From Magnolia sinica (taxonomy: Eukaryota; Streptophyta; Magnoliopsida; Magnoliales; Magnoliaceae), in NCBI RefSeq assembly GCF_029962835.1, contig NC_080582.1, positions 71,730,177 to 71,794,176 of the forward strand: a DNA stretch of 64,000 nucleotides. Reading direction: 5' to 3'. The notes beneath the pieces were generated by a model. That model had not been told where the DNA came from. It saw only the letters and a list, made by a program, of their open reading frames with translations, and did no database searches. This document shows, one piece after another, positions 12,401 through 22,180 of this stretch. The position numbers were made by a program, and so were the translations under genes. Positions within the stretch are counted from its first letter, which is position 1. Every line of letters starts with the position of its first letter.

Positions 12401-15400
12401 CTATTGCACTCCCCTTTTATCAATGATATGATATAGGCGGTCTCTCCCTTCTTTAGACTCTTTGTAAGCTGAAAGGTCGAAATGGTCTCCACTTTGCCTT
12501 ACCCGGAAGCACGGTCAGGATCATGTAGGAAAGTCCCTCATGCATGGTGCCCACAACACTAAAGAAGCACATAGGTGTTGCCTTTACCATGATTAGCAAC
12601 TCCATGACAAGATCACCTAGTTGTCCATCAGGATTGCAAAGAAATTCGCCTTACCAACCCATCTACCGACGCAGTTCAACATCCTTTGCAACGCCGTGAA
12701 TGAGTAGGGCCTCCAAGTTTATTGCCTTCATCCTGCCAGAGTCTAATTGGAAACCCAAGCGCTTCACCTCTTCGCTCGAGACAAAGTTGTGAGTTGCACG
12801 GCTTGCGTCGGTATTGACCATGGCACGAGTGGGCTTCCCATTGATGTGGATGTGCATGTACATCAACCGGCCTAAGTGGTCTGATATCATTCACCACTTG
12901 GCTCTTCAAGGCATTCAACAACTAGAGTACCCTCATCCTTGGCTCCTCACCATCCTCCTTGGCTTAGACTGCGTTCAATGCCTTGCATTATGGGCACTGC
13001 CACTCCCTAGCCCGATCATCTCGATCATAAATGAAGCATCCTAAGTTCTTCAACGGGATTTCAACCTTCCACTTGTCTTGTGGCTTCTTTAAGTCCTTCC
13101 CATCATTGGACTGCTTGTCTCCCCCACTTTTTCCGATGTTGGAGTTGTTGGCTTGATTGGACTTTGAAGCTTCATCACCTTGCTGCTGAACTCCACGAGC
13201 TGCTTAGCCAGTACAATGGCAGACATAAGGTCTTGTAGTACCCCACACCGTTGCAACTCTTGCTTCCCCAAGGGTTGTAGACCATCCAAAAAGAAGTAAA
13301 ACATGTCTTTCTTTATCATGTCCATGATGTCCAACAAGAACGTCATGAACTACTTCATGTAGTCCTTAATCAACATGTGTCGAAGTCTCTAACAACTCAC
13401 TTGTCGAGCACTCCACATTCTCAAGAAGGAATTGTAGCTTCAACTCCTTGAGATCCTCCTAGGTAATGATGGTGCAAAGGCCTCTTTTGATGTCACCATG
13501 CCTCCTATGCCACCACAAGATCGCATCGTTGGTGAGGTACATGATCATAGTGTGCACCTTACCTTCCTCATCTTCCAACTTGGAAGTTCTAAAATACTGC
13601 ACCATCTGCCACAAGACGTTCTCCAACTCCTTGGCATCCTTAGCCACGTTGTAGCACTTAGAGTTAAGGATCCTCAGCCTAGCCACCTCCTTCATATTAG
13701 GCCCACTGATGGCCATAGCCTTCTCCAAGATGGCGACCTTGGTCATAGCTCTTCAATCTTCCCCATTTCTTCATGAATGTCGACAACCTAAGGTTTAAGT
13801 ACCTCCACGTACTCACCATGTTTGTCATCAACCTGCTTGAAAACCTCGTAGTGATCTTGTTGGGTCGCCTCGAAGTTCCCCAACCGCTCCTCTCCTTCGA
13901 CTCACGCAATCTTCCAGTGCACTCATGTCCATGATCACCCATGATTCAGATTTAGTGGACGGATCCCTCTTTTGTGCTTGGACTAATCGTGCCTCATCTC
14001 AACATGCTCGGTTACCTCTGATGACCCCGGGACACCCATAGAACTAACTAGCTTCTTATATCAAATGTCACAGACTTGCTAACTCCATAGCTCCAACGCC
14101 CACGTGGCACTCATGCAACACTTCAACGCCACTCGTGTAAGCCCTTCTACCGCTTGCACTACTAGGGACTTAGTGAGAATGAAAGAGATTGCTAAAGGAA
14201 CACGAGAGAGTGAAGAGGAACTTATAATGCACTAGAGAGAACACAGCCTGCAATGCTTGGGTAATTTACAAATGAGGGGGTCTCCCCCTTATATAAGCCT
14301 AAGAGAAATCCAAAAGTTCTAATCTAAGGCCAAGATTGTGCCAAGTGGCACTGATCCAACAGCCAAGAAGGCTCTAGATAGGTACTAGAGAATTCTGCAT
14401 AAATATAGCTCAAGAAACTCCTAGAGATTTCTAGAAGGTTCTAGAAATCTCTACGTGGCCTAGTGGCACTCATCCAACAGCTAAGAAGACTCTATAAAGG
14501 TTTGAAAGAACATAAATCTAGCTCAAGGCACTACTAGAGATTCTAGAACCTTCTAAGAATCTCCACACTCTACTACCTTCTAAAATACTCTAAAACTTAT
14601 GTACAAGTGTCTTAGTGTACAAAGAAAGCCAAAAATTGGCTATTTCATGACAAACCTCTAGGCCCGTGACAAATGGCTGGCTTTTTTGTTGAGATATACT
14701 GCTACTTTTTGGTTCTCACTGCAATAGGACAGATGCATCATCAAATCACAGAGAAATCATTGTGAATCAGCCAATAATGTGCTCAAAAACACATTTTTTT
14801 AGATACAACTATTTAATTAAACTGAAGAAGCAAAAAGAACAAAAAGAGAAAAGATAAACAGACCAAAAGTACAGCATGCCAAATTTCCCATGATGCTTCA
14901 TTTGAAGATTCAATAATAAGTTATACCCAGAAGGACTAAGCAGTCGCACCCATGCCCAGCACAACACTTACTCCAAACAGCAAGCATCCAGTAGCAAACC
15001 AAATATGGTTTTAACCACTCAATCAAAATATACATCCAACCATCCGATTGAACGATACATTTAAGGAAATGCCAGTCTTGCATGCTGCCATTTCCAGTGA
15101 AGTGATTACTAAAGACCTGACCTCTCTCCGATGATCCCTTGTAACTAGCTTTTCTTCTTCAAAAAATCTTAAAGTGCGGCGAAGTTGTTTTGAATGCAGC
15201 TTTAAATCTTTTGCCAGATCTTCCTCTCTGACCCATTGACGCCTGATATGTTAAAATCAACAAGCAATGAGTATTTCTTTCTTTTTTCTTTTTTTTTTAA
15301 GGAAAACAGAAGAAAGAAAAGAAGCATGGGAAATAAGCAACAATGGTGTGTGCAGAAGTACATTTTGGAAGTAATCTGCATGTGTAAAGGAAGATGCATG

Positions 15401-18400
15401 AAGAGCGTAAGAAACTCATCATGAACTTCATCTGAGATGGAAATTTGAACATAATAGTCCAACTAAATGGCACCATAACAATTTAGGTTCCTTAGAAGTT
15501 ACAAGATACAAGTAGAATCCAGACGATCAACATATGAACATGATTACTCGAAACATGCATGCTTTTACTTCGACCATCCTCACAAATAGAGCATTTCTTC
15601 TAACTGGAAACTAAATAAATAAAAGTAAGGGGCATCTTAATGCTTCTAGCACAGTAACAAGCATGTAAACCATTCAGATGTGGGTTATCCCCAAAATGGC
15701 ACCTGAAAAAACACTGTCATGACCAAAAATTACAAAAATCCCAAACAAATGTGCTGAAAATGACTGTTTAATCAATAACCTTTTTAGGTCAAAATGAGCA
15801 ACATGCCAGCAAACCATTAGATTTCCCTATGGTGCCCATTCGTATTCCAGTCGTGTTTCAGCAGAAACAAAACAAACATTACTAATGGGATGGTACAAAT
15901 TGAAATATTTTCTCAACATCCATGCTCAAGTCTTGGGGGGGGGGGGGGGTGTATTTCTTGTCTCTCTTCTTCTGTCCCAAGCCGGTAAAAGCTCGAATCA
16001 ATAAATTGCATAGAGATTTCTTATTGGGGGGAGGGGGTTACTTCTTGTCTCTCTTCTCCTGTCCCAAGCCAGTAAAAGCTCGAATCGATAAATTGCATAG
16101 AGATTTCTTATGGCAGGGGGGGATCCTCTTCCGAAAAATTCCCTCTCCTCAACTGGAAGGTGTATTCCCTTTTCTCGGGGGAATAAGACGATTGGATCTG
16201 GTCAACGAGGCTTTGCTAGGGAAGTGGACCTGGAGGTTTGCCTCAAAAAGCTCCAGTCTTTGGAGATCTATTATTGCTACTTCTTGCCTCTCTTCTCCTG
16301 TCCCAAGCCGGTAAAAGCTTGAATCAATAAATTGCGTAGAGATTTCTTATGGCAGAGGGGATCCTCTTCCGAAAAATTCCCTCTTCTCAACTGGAAGGTG
16401 TATTCCCCTTTCTCGGAGGGTGGGGCTGCTATAAGACGATTGGATCTGGTCAATGAGGCTTTGCTAGGGAAGTGGACCTGGAGGTTTGCCTCGGAAAGCT
16501 CCAGTCTTTGGAGATCTATTATTGCTGCTAAATATGGTCTTCGTAGTGGGGGGTGGAGCACCAACCCCTCCACTTTACCGTGCTTCTTTCCTTTGGAAAG
16601 GTATAGCAAAGATCTCTCCCCAAGCACTCTCTGCTGTCAAATTTATCCTTGCGAAAGGAGATCGTACTCTGTTTTGGGAAGACCCCTGGTACAGGCACGA
16701 CCCTCTGAAACACTCCTTTCCCTCTTTAGCTTCTTTGAGCATTGATAAGGACATTCTCGTGTCTAATTGTTTCTCGGGGTCTGGGGAAAGTGGAATGTGG
16801 ATCCCCCCGCTTGGAAGAAATCTGTTAGATGAGGAATTCCTGAAATTTATGTCTCTCCTTTCGCACCTGCAGGGTCTATATCCCTCTGAAGAAAACGATT
16901 TCTATCTTGGAACCTGTCAAGCTCGGGTGTTTTCTCGGTCAAATCCTTCTTTAACCAGTTTGCTTCGGTTGGCGCATCAGGTCCCTCCTGCCACACAGGA
17001 AGAATCTGGTCTTATGAAGCCCCTCTTAGGGCCTGTTTGTTTTTTCAAAGCAATGGGAAATACACGGTAAATAGTAATTATTACGATTTCACCGTGTTTG
17101 AAAATTTATAGGAATTTGTGCCTTTCAAATTGGTTCAAAAGAGATAATTTTAATTTTTGAGCTGCAAGGTAATGCATATGATATATCCATTCCGTCCATC
17201 TATTTTATTATAATATTGTGGAGCATGAGAAAAAAAATAAAGCAGATCCAACACTCAAGTGGCCCACGCCAAAAGAAACAGTGGCCACACGAAGTTTTTA
17301 ACGGTAAGTATTCGATTCCCTTTTTTGTATGACGTGGTCCACTTGAGTATTGGATATGCCTCAATTTTTTACTTATGCTATGAATTCAACTGGAACAATG
17401 GATGAACGGTGTGGGTAAGTGAAATACATCACAGTGGGACCCACATATATTTTGTAATATTCTTGGTTTTCATGTCAAAAAGTAAGCAGTCAAATCAGAT
17501 ATGTTGTAAATGTATGGGGAAATAATTGTTACTATTTTACGCGGTATTTACCACTTCACCGGAAAATCAAACACGCCCTTAAGGTGGCTGCTTTTGGGTG
17601 GCTTCTTGGGAGAAACTGAATCCTTATTATTGATAATCTCAGAAAAAAAGGTAATCTCAGAAAAAGGGGCATGGTCCTGCCCAATGCTTGCAGCCTTTTC
17701 TTCAGCAAGAGGAATCTGTTAACCACCTCTTCCTCCACTGCAGTTTTCTTCGAAAATCTGGTTCCGCGTGATGCAGTTGACTGGGATCTGTTGGGTTATG
17801 CTTGAAGACATCGATTCCCTCTTCTTATCGTGGCATGCTGAAGATGGGGGGCTGTTGGGTAGGAAGAAATGGAGGATCTTGTTTCTTTCAGCCCTCTGGT
17901 CTATTTTGGCTGGTAAGGAACAATAGCGTAACACGTCCTTGTCAGAGACCAGGGTCTTTAGCAAACTCCTAATGTTGTTTAGGCACTGGGCTCCTTAGGC
18001 TTGGGGTTGTTTTCTTTGGGGGTTTTGCCAGCCTTGGGGGCTGGATTTGTATAGTTTTTTCTTTGGCTTTCTTTGATTTTCCTTTTCTTTTCTTTCCTTG
18101 TTATGCTCTCTGCTTTTTCTTCTCTATTAATAAAATTTCGTCTTTCAAAAAAAAAAAAATAATAAATTCCATGCTCATTAAATGATACATGGTTGCCACT
18201 TGCATGAGTGAAATTATTTGATAATTTGATATCAATTTTAAAAAAAACTATTCCAGATACAGATATGTAAAAAACATAAACACAATTTATTTTCTTCACA
18301 AAATAAACAGATTCTCATGGTATTTGGATTCATGTCATAGATTGAAAAAAAAAAAAATTTGTTTTAATCCATTACAGTTAAAAGAAACCTGTAAAACTCT

Positions 18401-18839
18401 GAGACTATCTATGACATAAATGGAATAAACTCAACCATGTGATCATTCCACCAAAATCACAATGCTAAATGCCATTGGTTTTCAAGCAAAGCTGATTATT
18501 TATATAACAGCAATAAAGCATTGAAACAAACAACTAAATATCGAGAGAGGAAATTTAATTATTTTTTAAATGATTAGCACCTTGTAAGAGAATCAAGGAT
18601 CACCACAGCCATTCCTCTATTATCACTCCTCCCAGTCTTCGGCTGGTTATCACCCTTCATAGGTATGTCATCATAAAACGCCCGTGCTGCAAGCTTCACC
18701 AACCTAATTGAAATCCAACATACAAATTCAATCAATCAACCCAAGAATCTGTAAATGAGGAAATCAAAAGGAATATGAGGGGAAAAGAAAGAGAAACTCC
18801 AATATTGAGGGAGTACTTGTTGAAGGGCTCTGCACTCAT
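457..18839 (-). CDS. Transcription initiation factor IIE subunit alpha (TFIIE alpha), 5' six coding exons; 3' end off the window
   Basis: General RNA polymerase II factor that, with TFIIE beta, recruits and regulates TFIIH at the preinitiation complex in the nucleus. Coding exons on the minus strand are 18839-18817, 18703-18581, 15242-15122, 1782-1654, 849-740 and 645-457. All have GT donors and AG acceptors, and phases agree throughout (231 full codons plus two bases). The protein starts MSAEPFNK, followed by a winged-helix region ([12 protein letters not shown], then [20 protein letters not shown]) and [15 protein letters not shown] zinc ribbon C163-x2-C166-x21-C188-x2-C191 has the spacing known for TFIIE alpha, and is followed by the plant-conserved basic stretch [16 protein letters not shown]. 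The order matches plant TFIIE alpha as I know it. Intron 3 (1783-15121) and intron 2 (15243-18580) are swollen by retrotransposons, while every exon remains open. The C-terminal third must lie left of position 1. Confidence 0.95.
1345..1374. repeat. AAG/GAA microsatellite in TFIIE alpha intron 4
   Basis: About nine uninterrupted AAG units follow an A-tract. The rest of intron 4 (850-1653) shows nothing recognisable. Confidence 0.85.
2190..3854 (+). mobile_element. Old truncated LINE 3' end (zf-RVT region), plus strand, interrupted by a second LINE
   Basis: Translated fragments on the plus strand ([19 protein letters not shown], then a broken Cys/His-rich part and an RNA-binding-like tail) match the zf-RVT tail of plant L1-type ORF2. 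Stops and shifts abound. The copy ends in an A-rich tail at 3839-3854. An opposite-strand LINE at 2528-3430 splits it, so this is the older insertion. Confidence 0.65.
2528..3430 (-). mobile_element. 5'-truncated L1-type LINE, minus strand, inserted into an older LINE
   Basis: An open frame from 3277 to 2654 encodes about 207 residues of the zf-RVT domain ([20 protein letters not shown], a [18 protein letters not shown] cysteine/histidine cluster, then [13 protein letters not shown]). It ends with a stop and, on the minus strand, an A-rich tail at 2528-2538. The copy is bounded by identical 17-base direct repeats (TTATGCACTTTTATCTT) at 2511-2527 and 3431-3447. That is the signature of target-primed insertion and shows the exact host site. 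The near-intact tail frame suggests it is younger than its host LINE. Confidence 0.88.
4628..5174 (-). repeat. 3' LTR of the chromovirus (547 bp)
   Basis: Runs from TGTCAG to GTGACA and aligns with 14066-14671 over shared blocks such as CAATGCTTGGGTAATTTACA and AAGGCCAAGATTGT. In element orientation it is preceded by a purine-rich tract, GGTGGGGGAGAAT (complement at 5175-5187), the polypurine tract. It is shorter than the partner LTR because of internal deletion. Confidence 0.9.
5195..6172 (-). pseudogene. integrase C-terminus and chromodomain remnant of the chromovirus
   Basis: Fragments read [16 protein letters not shown], then [20 protein letters not shown], then [16 protein letters not shown], the usual C-terminal end of chromovirus integrase. 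A final part near 5345-5195 reads [15 protein letters not shown] followed by [16 protein letters not shown], a chromodomain-type end with the Trp codon changed to a stop. Bases about 5380-5865 between these are AT-rich inserted DNA with GTAACG/CATTACG motifs and no recognisable coding sequence. Confidence 0.75.
6674..7190. repeat. Palindromic GGGCCC-type repeat, subfamily B, long inverted ends
   Basis: Left arm TAGGTGGGGCCTACCGTGAT, then GTTTGTGAGAAATCCACCCT and CATCCGTTTTGTGAGCTCAT. The right arm around 7056-7135 is its near-perfect complement, giving arms of about 75 bases. The outer parts (GAAAGCCTTTTGCAAGAAGT / complement) extend the palindrome to over 100 bases. Confidence 0.75.
7222..8545. 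repeat. Three GGGCCC-type repeats, subfamily A, in tandem
   Basis: Copies at about 7222-7650, 7735-8040 and 8100-8545. Each runs from GTGGG(T/G)(C/T)CCA.C.TGA.TAT to its rough complement, with inner blocks CAGAAGTTTTGGATCAA, TTTCCTTCA/TTCAAGG and TGGTGTGGTCCACT(T/G)GAG. They are cargo of the Mutator-like element at 6173-9143. Confidence 0.65.
8575..8900 (+). other. Genic-looking segment inside the Mutator-like element, possible captured exon/5' leader
   Basis: Unlike the AT-rich surroundings, it is GC-balanced and contains plant-leader-like features: CAGAACCCTAAAA, CGCCGGAATTTCC, and then an ATG-containing frame ending near a GT donor (TTACAG|GTACTG at about 8888-8896). An open frame of 166 codons starts at 8564, but I do not recognise the protein. 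A Pack-MULE-type capture is possible; chance openness cannot be excluded. Confidence 0.35.
9153..10137 (-). pseudogene. integrase catalytic core remnant of the chromovirus
   Basis: The frame at 9609-9301 reads [48 protein letters not shown], the integrase core around the second catalytic Asp and the HPQT(D/N)GQ motif. Upstream (9620-9720) is the [13 protein letters not shown] part with the first Asp region. The reading frame then breaks, and the Mutator-like element interrupts at the LEKATK codons. Confidence 0.85.
10138..10612. mobile_element. PIF/Harbinger-like MITE, partly duplicated, inside the chromovirus
   Basis: Bounded by TTA at 10135-10137 and 10613-10615. The ends are inverted (GGTGTCCATTTGATAAA on the left; TTTTATCAACCGCCCCC on the right). 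An internal copy of the end (TTTATCAAATGGCCCCT, near 10435-10451) is followed by a repeat of GACCCATATTT....GTGAAAATTATTTTAAGCAC. The element is therefore a tandem one-and-a-half copy. It interrupts the RNase H-integrase linker. Confidence 0.65.
10640..12480 (-). pseudogene. reverse transcriptase / RNase H remnant of the chromovirus
   Basis: Fragments in shifting minus-strand frames match gypsy [17 protein letters not shown]-like sequence near 12200, a PFGLTNAPATF-like motif near 11930, the YMDDIVVYS-type motif read as WMDGIVVYS at 11430-11400, and LLKKDKC....[10 protein letters not shown] of the RNase H connection at 11089-10880. The catalytic Asp pair is changed to Asp-Gly. A small DNA element (11427-11805) has landed next to the catalytic motif. 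Confidence 0.82.
11427..11805. mobile_element. Small Mutator-like MITE with GTAACGG-type subterminal repeats, inside the RT catalytic motif
   Basis: About 380 bases full of GTAAAGGCC, CCGTTAC and GTAACGG motifs in both orientations. It is flanked by imperfect 9-base repeats CCATCCAAC (11418-11426) and GCATCAAAC (11806-11814). It falls between the FD and DGIVVYS parts of the RT domain. A related element is at 38691-38891. A GA run lies at 11690-11704. Confidence 0.6.
12663..13050 (-). pseudogene. zinc knuckle and aspartic protease remnant of the chromovirus
   Basis: A frame at 12890-12663 reads [27 protein letters not shown]. The retroviral-type protease site normally reads V-D-T-G-A-T-H-N-F in this lineage. 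Here the catalytic Asp-Thr-Gly is altered and extra residues are inserted, so the protease is dead. Upstream bases to 13050 hold a broken CCHC-like region. Confidence 0.75.
13089..13942 (-). pseudogene. gag remnant of the chromovirus
   Basis: Minus-strand fragments in two frames carry typical plant gypsy gag sequence: [35 protein letters not shown], and then [18 protein letters not shown]. Frameshifts separate the parts. Gag packages element RNA in the functional family; this copy cannot encode a full protein. Confidence 0.85.
14066..14671 (-). repeat. 5' LTR of the chromovirus (606 bp)
   Basis: Runs from TGTCAC to GTGACA with perfect 6-base terminal inverted repeats. Just inside it, in element orientation, TTGATATAAGAAGC is a poor match to the initiator-Met tRNA primer site TGGTATCAGAGC. 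The two LTRs differ by many substitutions and indels, so the insertion is old. Confidence 0.88.
15935..15949. repeat. G15 homopolymer at the left end of LINE-derived DNA
   Basis: Fifteen consecutive G. Shorter G runs recur in the downstream duplicated units (16026-16037, 16114-16120). Length is unreliable in most sequencing data. Confidence 0.8.
15951..18160 (+). mobile_element. L1-type LINE 3' part with internal tandem duplications, in TFIIE alpha intron 2
   Basis: Plus-strand fragments ([57 protein letters not shown]) belong to the RT-thumb/zf-RVT portion of plant L1 ORF2. The phrase TTCTTG(T/C)CTCTCTTCT.CTGTCCC starts at 15955, 16042 and 16281, so an 87-base and then a 239-base stretch are duplicated head to tail. 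A Harbinger-type element splits the copy at 17029-17578. It ends in an A tail at 18147-18159 after TTAATAAAATTTCG. Confidence 0.85.
17029..17578. mobile_element. PIF/Harbinger-like non-autonomous element inserted in the intron-2 LINE
   Basis: TTA target repeats flank it at 17026-17028 and 17579-17581. Terminal inverted repeats are GGGCCTGTTTG...GGTAAATA on the left and the complement of GGGCGTGTTTG...GGTAAATA on the right. LINE coding sequence resumes exactly after it (AAGGTGGCTGCTTTTGG = KVAAFG). The interior includes a GGGCCC-type core (about 17180-17460). No transposase. Confidence 0.82.
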
Positions 18840-19200
18840 GATGAAAGATACGAATGTTCAGATGTCAAGGCTCGATGTCACAACACTGTAATGATGAGAA
18901 CCCCAACTTGCATTCTTGGAATGTGTTAGAGCTTTTCCACTAGGTATTTCCGCCAACAGACTGATAATAAATAGAACTCATTAACCTGATGTTAAAACTT
19001 AAAAGGGAAATTAAAAGGGAACCACAATCTACACAATTAATAACAGCAACCATTCTTTTCTACTTTTGGTTATTCAGCAATACAAAATTGAACTATTGAA
19101 TGACTTGGGGGCCTCTATAAGTCAGAGTGGCTGTAGATAGTAATTCCCTTTACAAATAAGGAAACTCTTTCTAAAATAATCACAACCATGAGGGGGCTTC

Positions 19201-19220
19201 GTGTGTGTGTGTGTGTGTGT
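19201..19220. repeat. GT microsatellite
   Basis: About ten GT units inside the left copy of the 19-21 kb duplication. Confidence 0.85.
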
Positions 19221-19559
19221 ATAAAACCTTTCAAATAAGCTTGAAGATATTGAAATTTTTGAAACTCGTCCATCATACAAGAAACCACGACTAATTGTGG
19301 TCGGCCACATGAATCCTTTTCCGCCATGGATCCAGATTCACGATGAAAGTTATGGCACAAGTTTGGCACCGGCTGCCAACCTAACACAATCCTCCTTTAT
19401 CCGGGCTTGGGACTAGCAATGAGAGCGCAAAACTCCCACAGGTGCTATGTAATAGACTATTACATAAGCTGATTAGAATCAAGCTATCTAATAGTCCGTT
19501 ACATGGATTGCATACAATATATGAGGTTTTTTCTAACAGTAAAATGTATTTCAAAGTAG

Positions 19560-19830
19560 ACTTTAGATGGTTTGGTCATGTGTAATGGAGACCTAGAAGT
19601 CTAGAACTGTGTTACTTAGGAGTAAGTTGGTACCTGTTGAAGACTATTAAAAGGGCACAGGGAAGGGCCAAAAGGACGTGGAGATAGTAAGAAAAGATTT
19701 GATGACCTATGGTCTAATGGAAGTTATGGACCTAGATGTAGTAGAATGATAGAAAAGGGTTCATGTAGCCGACCCCAATTAGCTAGATAAGGCTTGGATG
19801 ATGATGGTGATGAAAATATATTTCAAAAGT
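19560..19830 (+). mobile_element. Degenerate LINE-type reverse transcriptase tail
   Basis: Broken plus-strand reading resembles the common plant RT tail FGHV.RRP....KRARGRPK.TW....DL......RVEW..R.HVADPN, with GTAGCCGACCCCAATTAG near 19766. No intact frame. Confidence 0.55.
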
Positions 19831-21759
19831 TCTTCAAAGGAAAGAAAATGACAAAGAAGTAGGCATCTTATGCCCTCTCTCCTAAACTCCTCAAAGAAAA
19901 GTAAGAAGGGAAAAACAAAAACAACAACATTTAAAAGGGAAATTCAATTAGGATTGTTGAATGGGCGAGATTCCATGTTGTACCCCAACCACAGGGGGGG
20001 CAATAATTTGGAAGGTTTGGATTCACATGCATGCCACGTGCATGCTAGATAATAAGAACATGAGGATGATCCACTATGCCCTAGCAGAGCATGTTGTCCC
20101 TAGAAACTGAAATAGAACTCATTAGCCTGATCATGGTTTTAAAAATCATCTGATACAATTCAGCAACTTCTAAGTCATATCGGTTTCAGTCTGAAAAGCA
20201 ACAATTCACCATTATCCATGCCAATATGGGACCGAAATGTGCCGATACAGACCAAGGTAAAGCAAGGCGTGGCGGTTTTGGATGCCTGGCAAGTCACATG
20301 CCAAAGCAGATGCTTAAATCCACAAGCCAGATGAATTAGAAGGGAATTTTTGAAGGAAAACAGCATACACCCATTCTGAGTAATAGCCACACCCATTCTT
20401 TTCTACTTATGATTATTCAGCAGTACAAAATTGTACTATTGAACAAATGAAAGTACAGCTACTGATAAGAGTGGTTGACTGGGTATAGATAGTGATACCC
20501 ATTAAAAATAAGGAAATTCTTTGTAAAATAACCATAATTAGAAGGGACTTAAAAAACATATTTTAACTTTCAAATAAGCTTGAAGATATTGAAATTTTTG
20601 AAGCTCATCTATCTTGCAAGAAACTGAATATCAGAACCTTAAAAGTCCCCAAAGAAAACAGAAAAGAAGAAGGAAAAAAACAAAACAAAACAAAACCAAC
20701 ATTCCAAATTCAAAAGGGAAATTCGATTAGGATCGTCCAGTAGGTGTGATTCTAGGCCGTACCTCATCCACAAAAGGGCCCAAAATCTACAACTGTCTGG
20801 ATTCACTTACGTGCATGCAACATGCATGGTGAATGCATAAATGAGAATGTCCCAGCATGTCTAGGCCCCATCTAATCTAGTAATGGGTTTTATTTTCATT
20901 TAGACCAAAAAAAAATTGCAATATCCCAATATCTACATCCGATTTCTATATTAAAATCCCAGGTTTGCCTGAATTTAGATCCACAGGTGAATCGAATTGC
21001 AAACTTTCATTTTAAGGTTGCATTCATTCAAGTCCATTTCAGGTGCGGGGTTAGATAATAATAATAATTTGTGATTTTGCAATTACTAGTTTACTACACT
21101 CAATAGAATTTTCAGAAATCACGATCTAAGGGGCTTTTGTGTTGTATGGGAAAGAAAGAGTGCTTTCACATCCAGTCATCCAGACAAGCATTCATCTCAT
21201 GATTCTGCTGAGAGGGGAATCCCAAAAATCAAAAATTTTCTTTCTCGTGGCATCAGCCAAATGCAGCCTCATCTATAAGAAATGGAAGAAAAAAAATGAT
21301 AATATTTTGATGCAAGCCCATGGCCCACCTAGCACTCTCTAAATGAATCTTTAATGGGGATTCCCTCAACTGAGAGATTTTTTTCAAATCAATCTAATCT
21401 ACCTAAGATGGTAAAAGCCTAATAATTGTAAAAGGAAATCTAGGAGATAATCCTCAAAATCTCCAATCATATCTACAATCACATCTTTAAATCAACCCCA
21501 TATTGTCCACCACATCCCCCCATATCTACCCACAAACAGTAAATTGTAGCTCTTAATATTTAGGCCCAAACTCTATAAATAAACAGTCCAAAATCAGCAT
21601 ATGTTGGACCCTATGTTGGGCTAACGCTTCATACTAGTAGAGTCTCGGATCCAATATCATTCATAATAGGTCTTGTTCTTCCATTTCACCAAGCATTGTT
21701 TGTATCAGCCCTGTCAAGTGTCAATAGTCACCATTTTCAACAGTTGTTCAAATTCTTTC

Positions 21760-22180
21760 TTCTTTTTTTACTTTCTCTTTCTTCTCTTGAACTTCTTTAT
21801 GCTGGACCATTCAATTGGCAGGAGTTCGGCTTGTTTGGCTAGACTCATTAGATAGTGTGCAAGATTCGGCATATTCAAATCTAGTGCCAAGTCAATATGA
21901 TGTCGAATGTTCCTCACAAGAGAAAGTCCAATTGGAAGCTCTTCGGGCACCAAGTCTTGGTATTCACGAAAAAGCAATGTGGGAGGCAGAACATCTATTT
22001 TGTTTTACTTCTTCTTTAGTAACCAAGACAAAAATGATGCCGATCACCTTACTTTCTTCTTCAAACTTTTATGCATTAAAGGATTTATGGCCTTCCTCTT
22101 TATCAAATTTGGACTTTAGAAGAGGTTTCATTGGGTGCAAAGTGATATTAACACCATCCTTGATAAAGGAATAAGTGTTA
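21760..22180 (-). pseudogene. Ty3/gypsy pol fragment (protease-RT junction)
   Basis: The minus-strand frame 21977-21768 reads FREYQDLVPEELPIGLSLVRN then IRHHIDLALDLNMPNLAHY, the sequence that opens gypsy RT (usually EELP.GLPP.R.IQHQID). Frames continue brokenly to about 22180. No LTRs were seen nearby. An isolated scrap. Confidence 0.75.

Larger units (their letters stand above)
4628..14671 (-). mobile_element. Decayed Ty3/gypsy chromovirus with two LTRs, minus strand, inside TFIIE alpha intron 3
   Basis: Both LTRs begin TGTCA and end GTGACA. Between them, on the minus strand and in chromovirus order, lie gag (about 13940-13090), zinc knuckle/protease (13050-12660), reverse transcriptase/RNase H (12480-10640), integrase (10130-9153 and 6163-5880) and a chromodomain-like end (about 5345-5195). 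Stops, frameshifts and three later insertions (6173-9143, 10138-10612, 11427-11805) show the element is dead. No convincing 5-base target duplication remains: the flanks read CCATG and AATGG. The element is antisense-compatible with TFIIE alpha only in the sense that it shares the gene's strand; exons on either side are intact. Confidence 0.9.
18970..20880. repeat. Two diverged head-to-tail copies of a segment of about 0.75 kb
   Basis: Blocks shared in the same order: AATAGAACTCATTA at 18970 and 20110; CCATTCTTTTCTACTT near 19050 and 20392; TTTCAAATAAGCTTGAAGAT near 19228 and 20569; and AAAGGGAAATTC(A/G)ATTAGGAT near 19935 and 20715. The left copy carries about 600 extra bases (19265-19860), including an RT scrap. 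The right copy has about 240 extra bases (20140-20380) with TATCGG motifs. Confidence 0.7.

Noticed and set aside
4623-14676. 5-base target duplication of the chromovirus
   Set aside because: Flanks read CCATG and AATGG; no convincing match.
21139-21342. 67-codon plus-strand open frame
   Set aside because: No homology recognised, atypical composition and no splice context.
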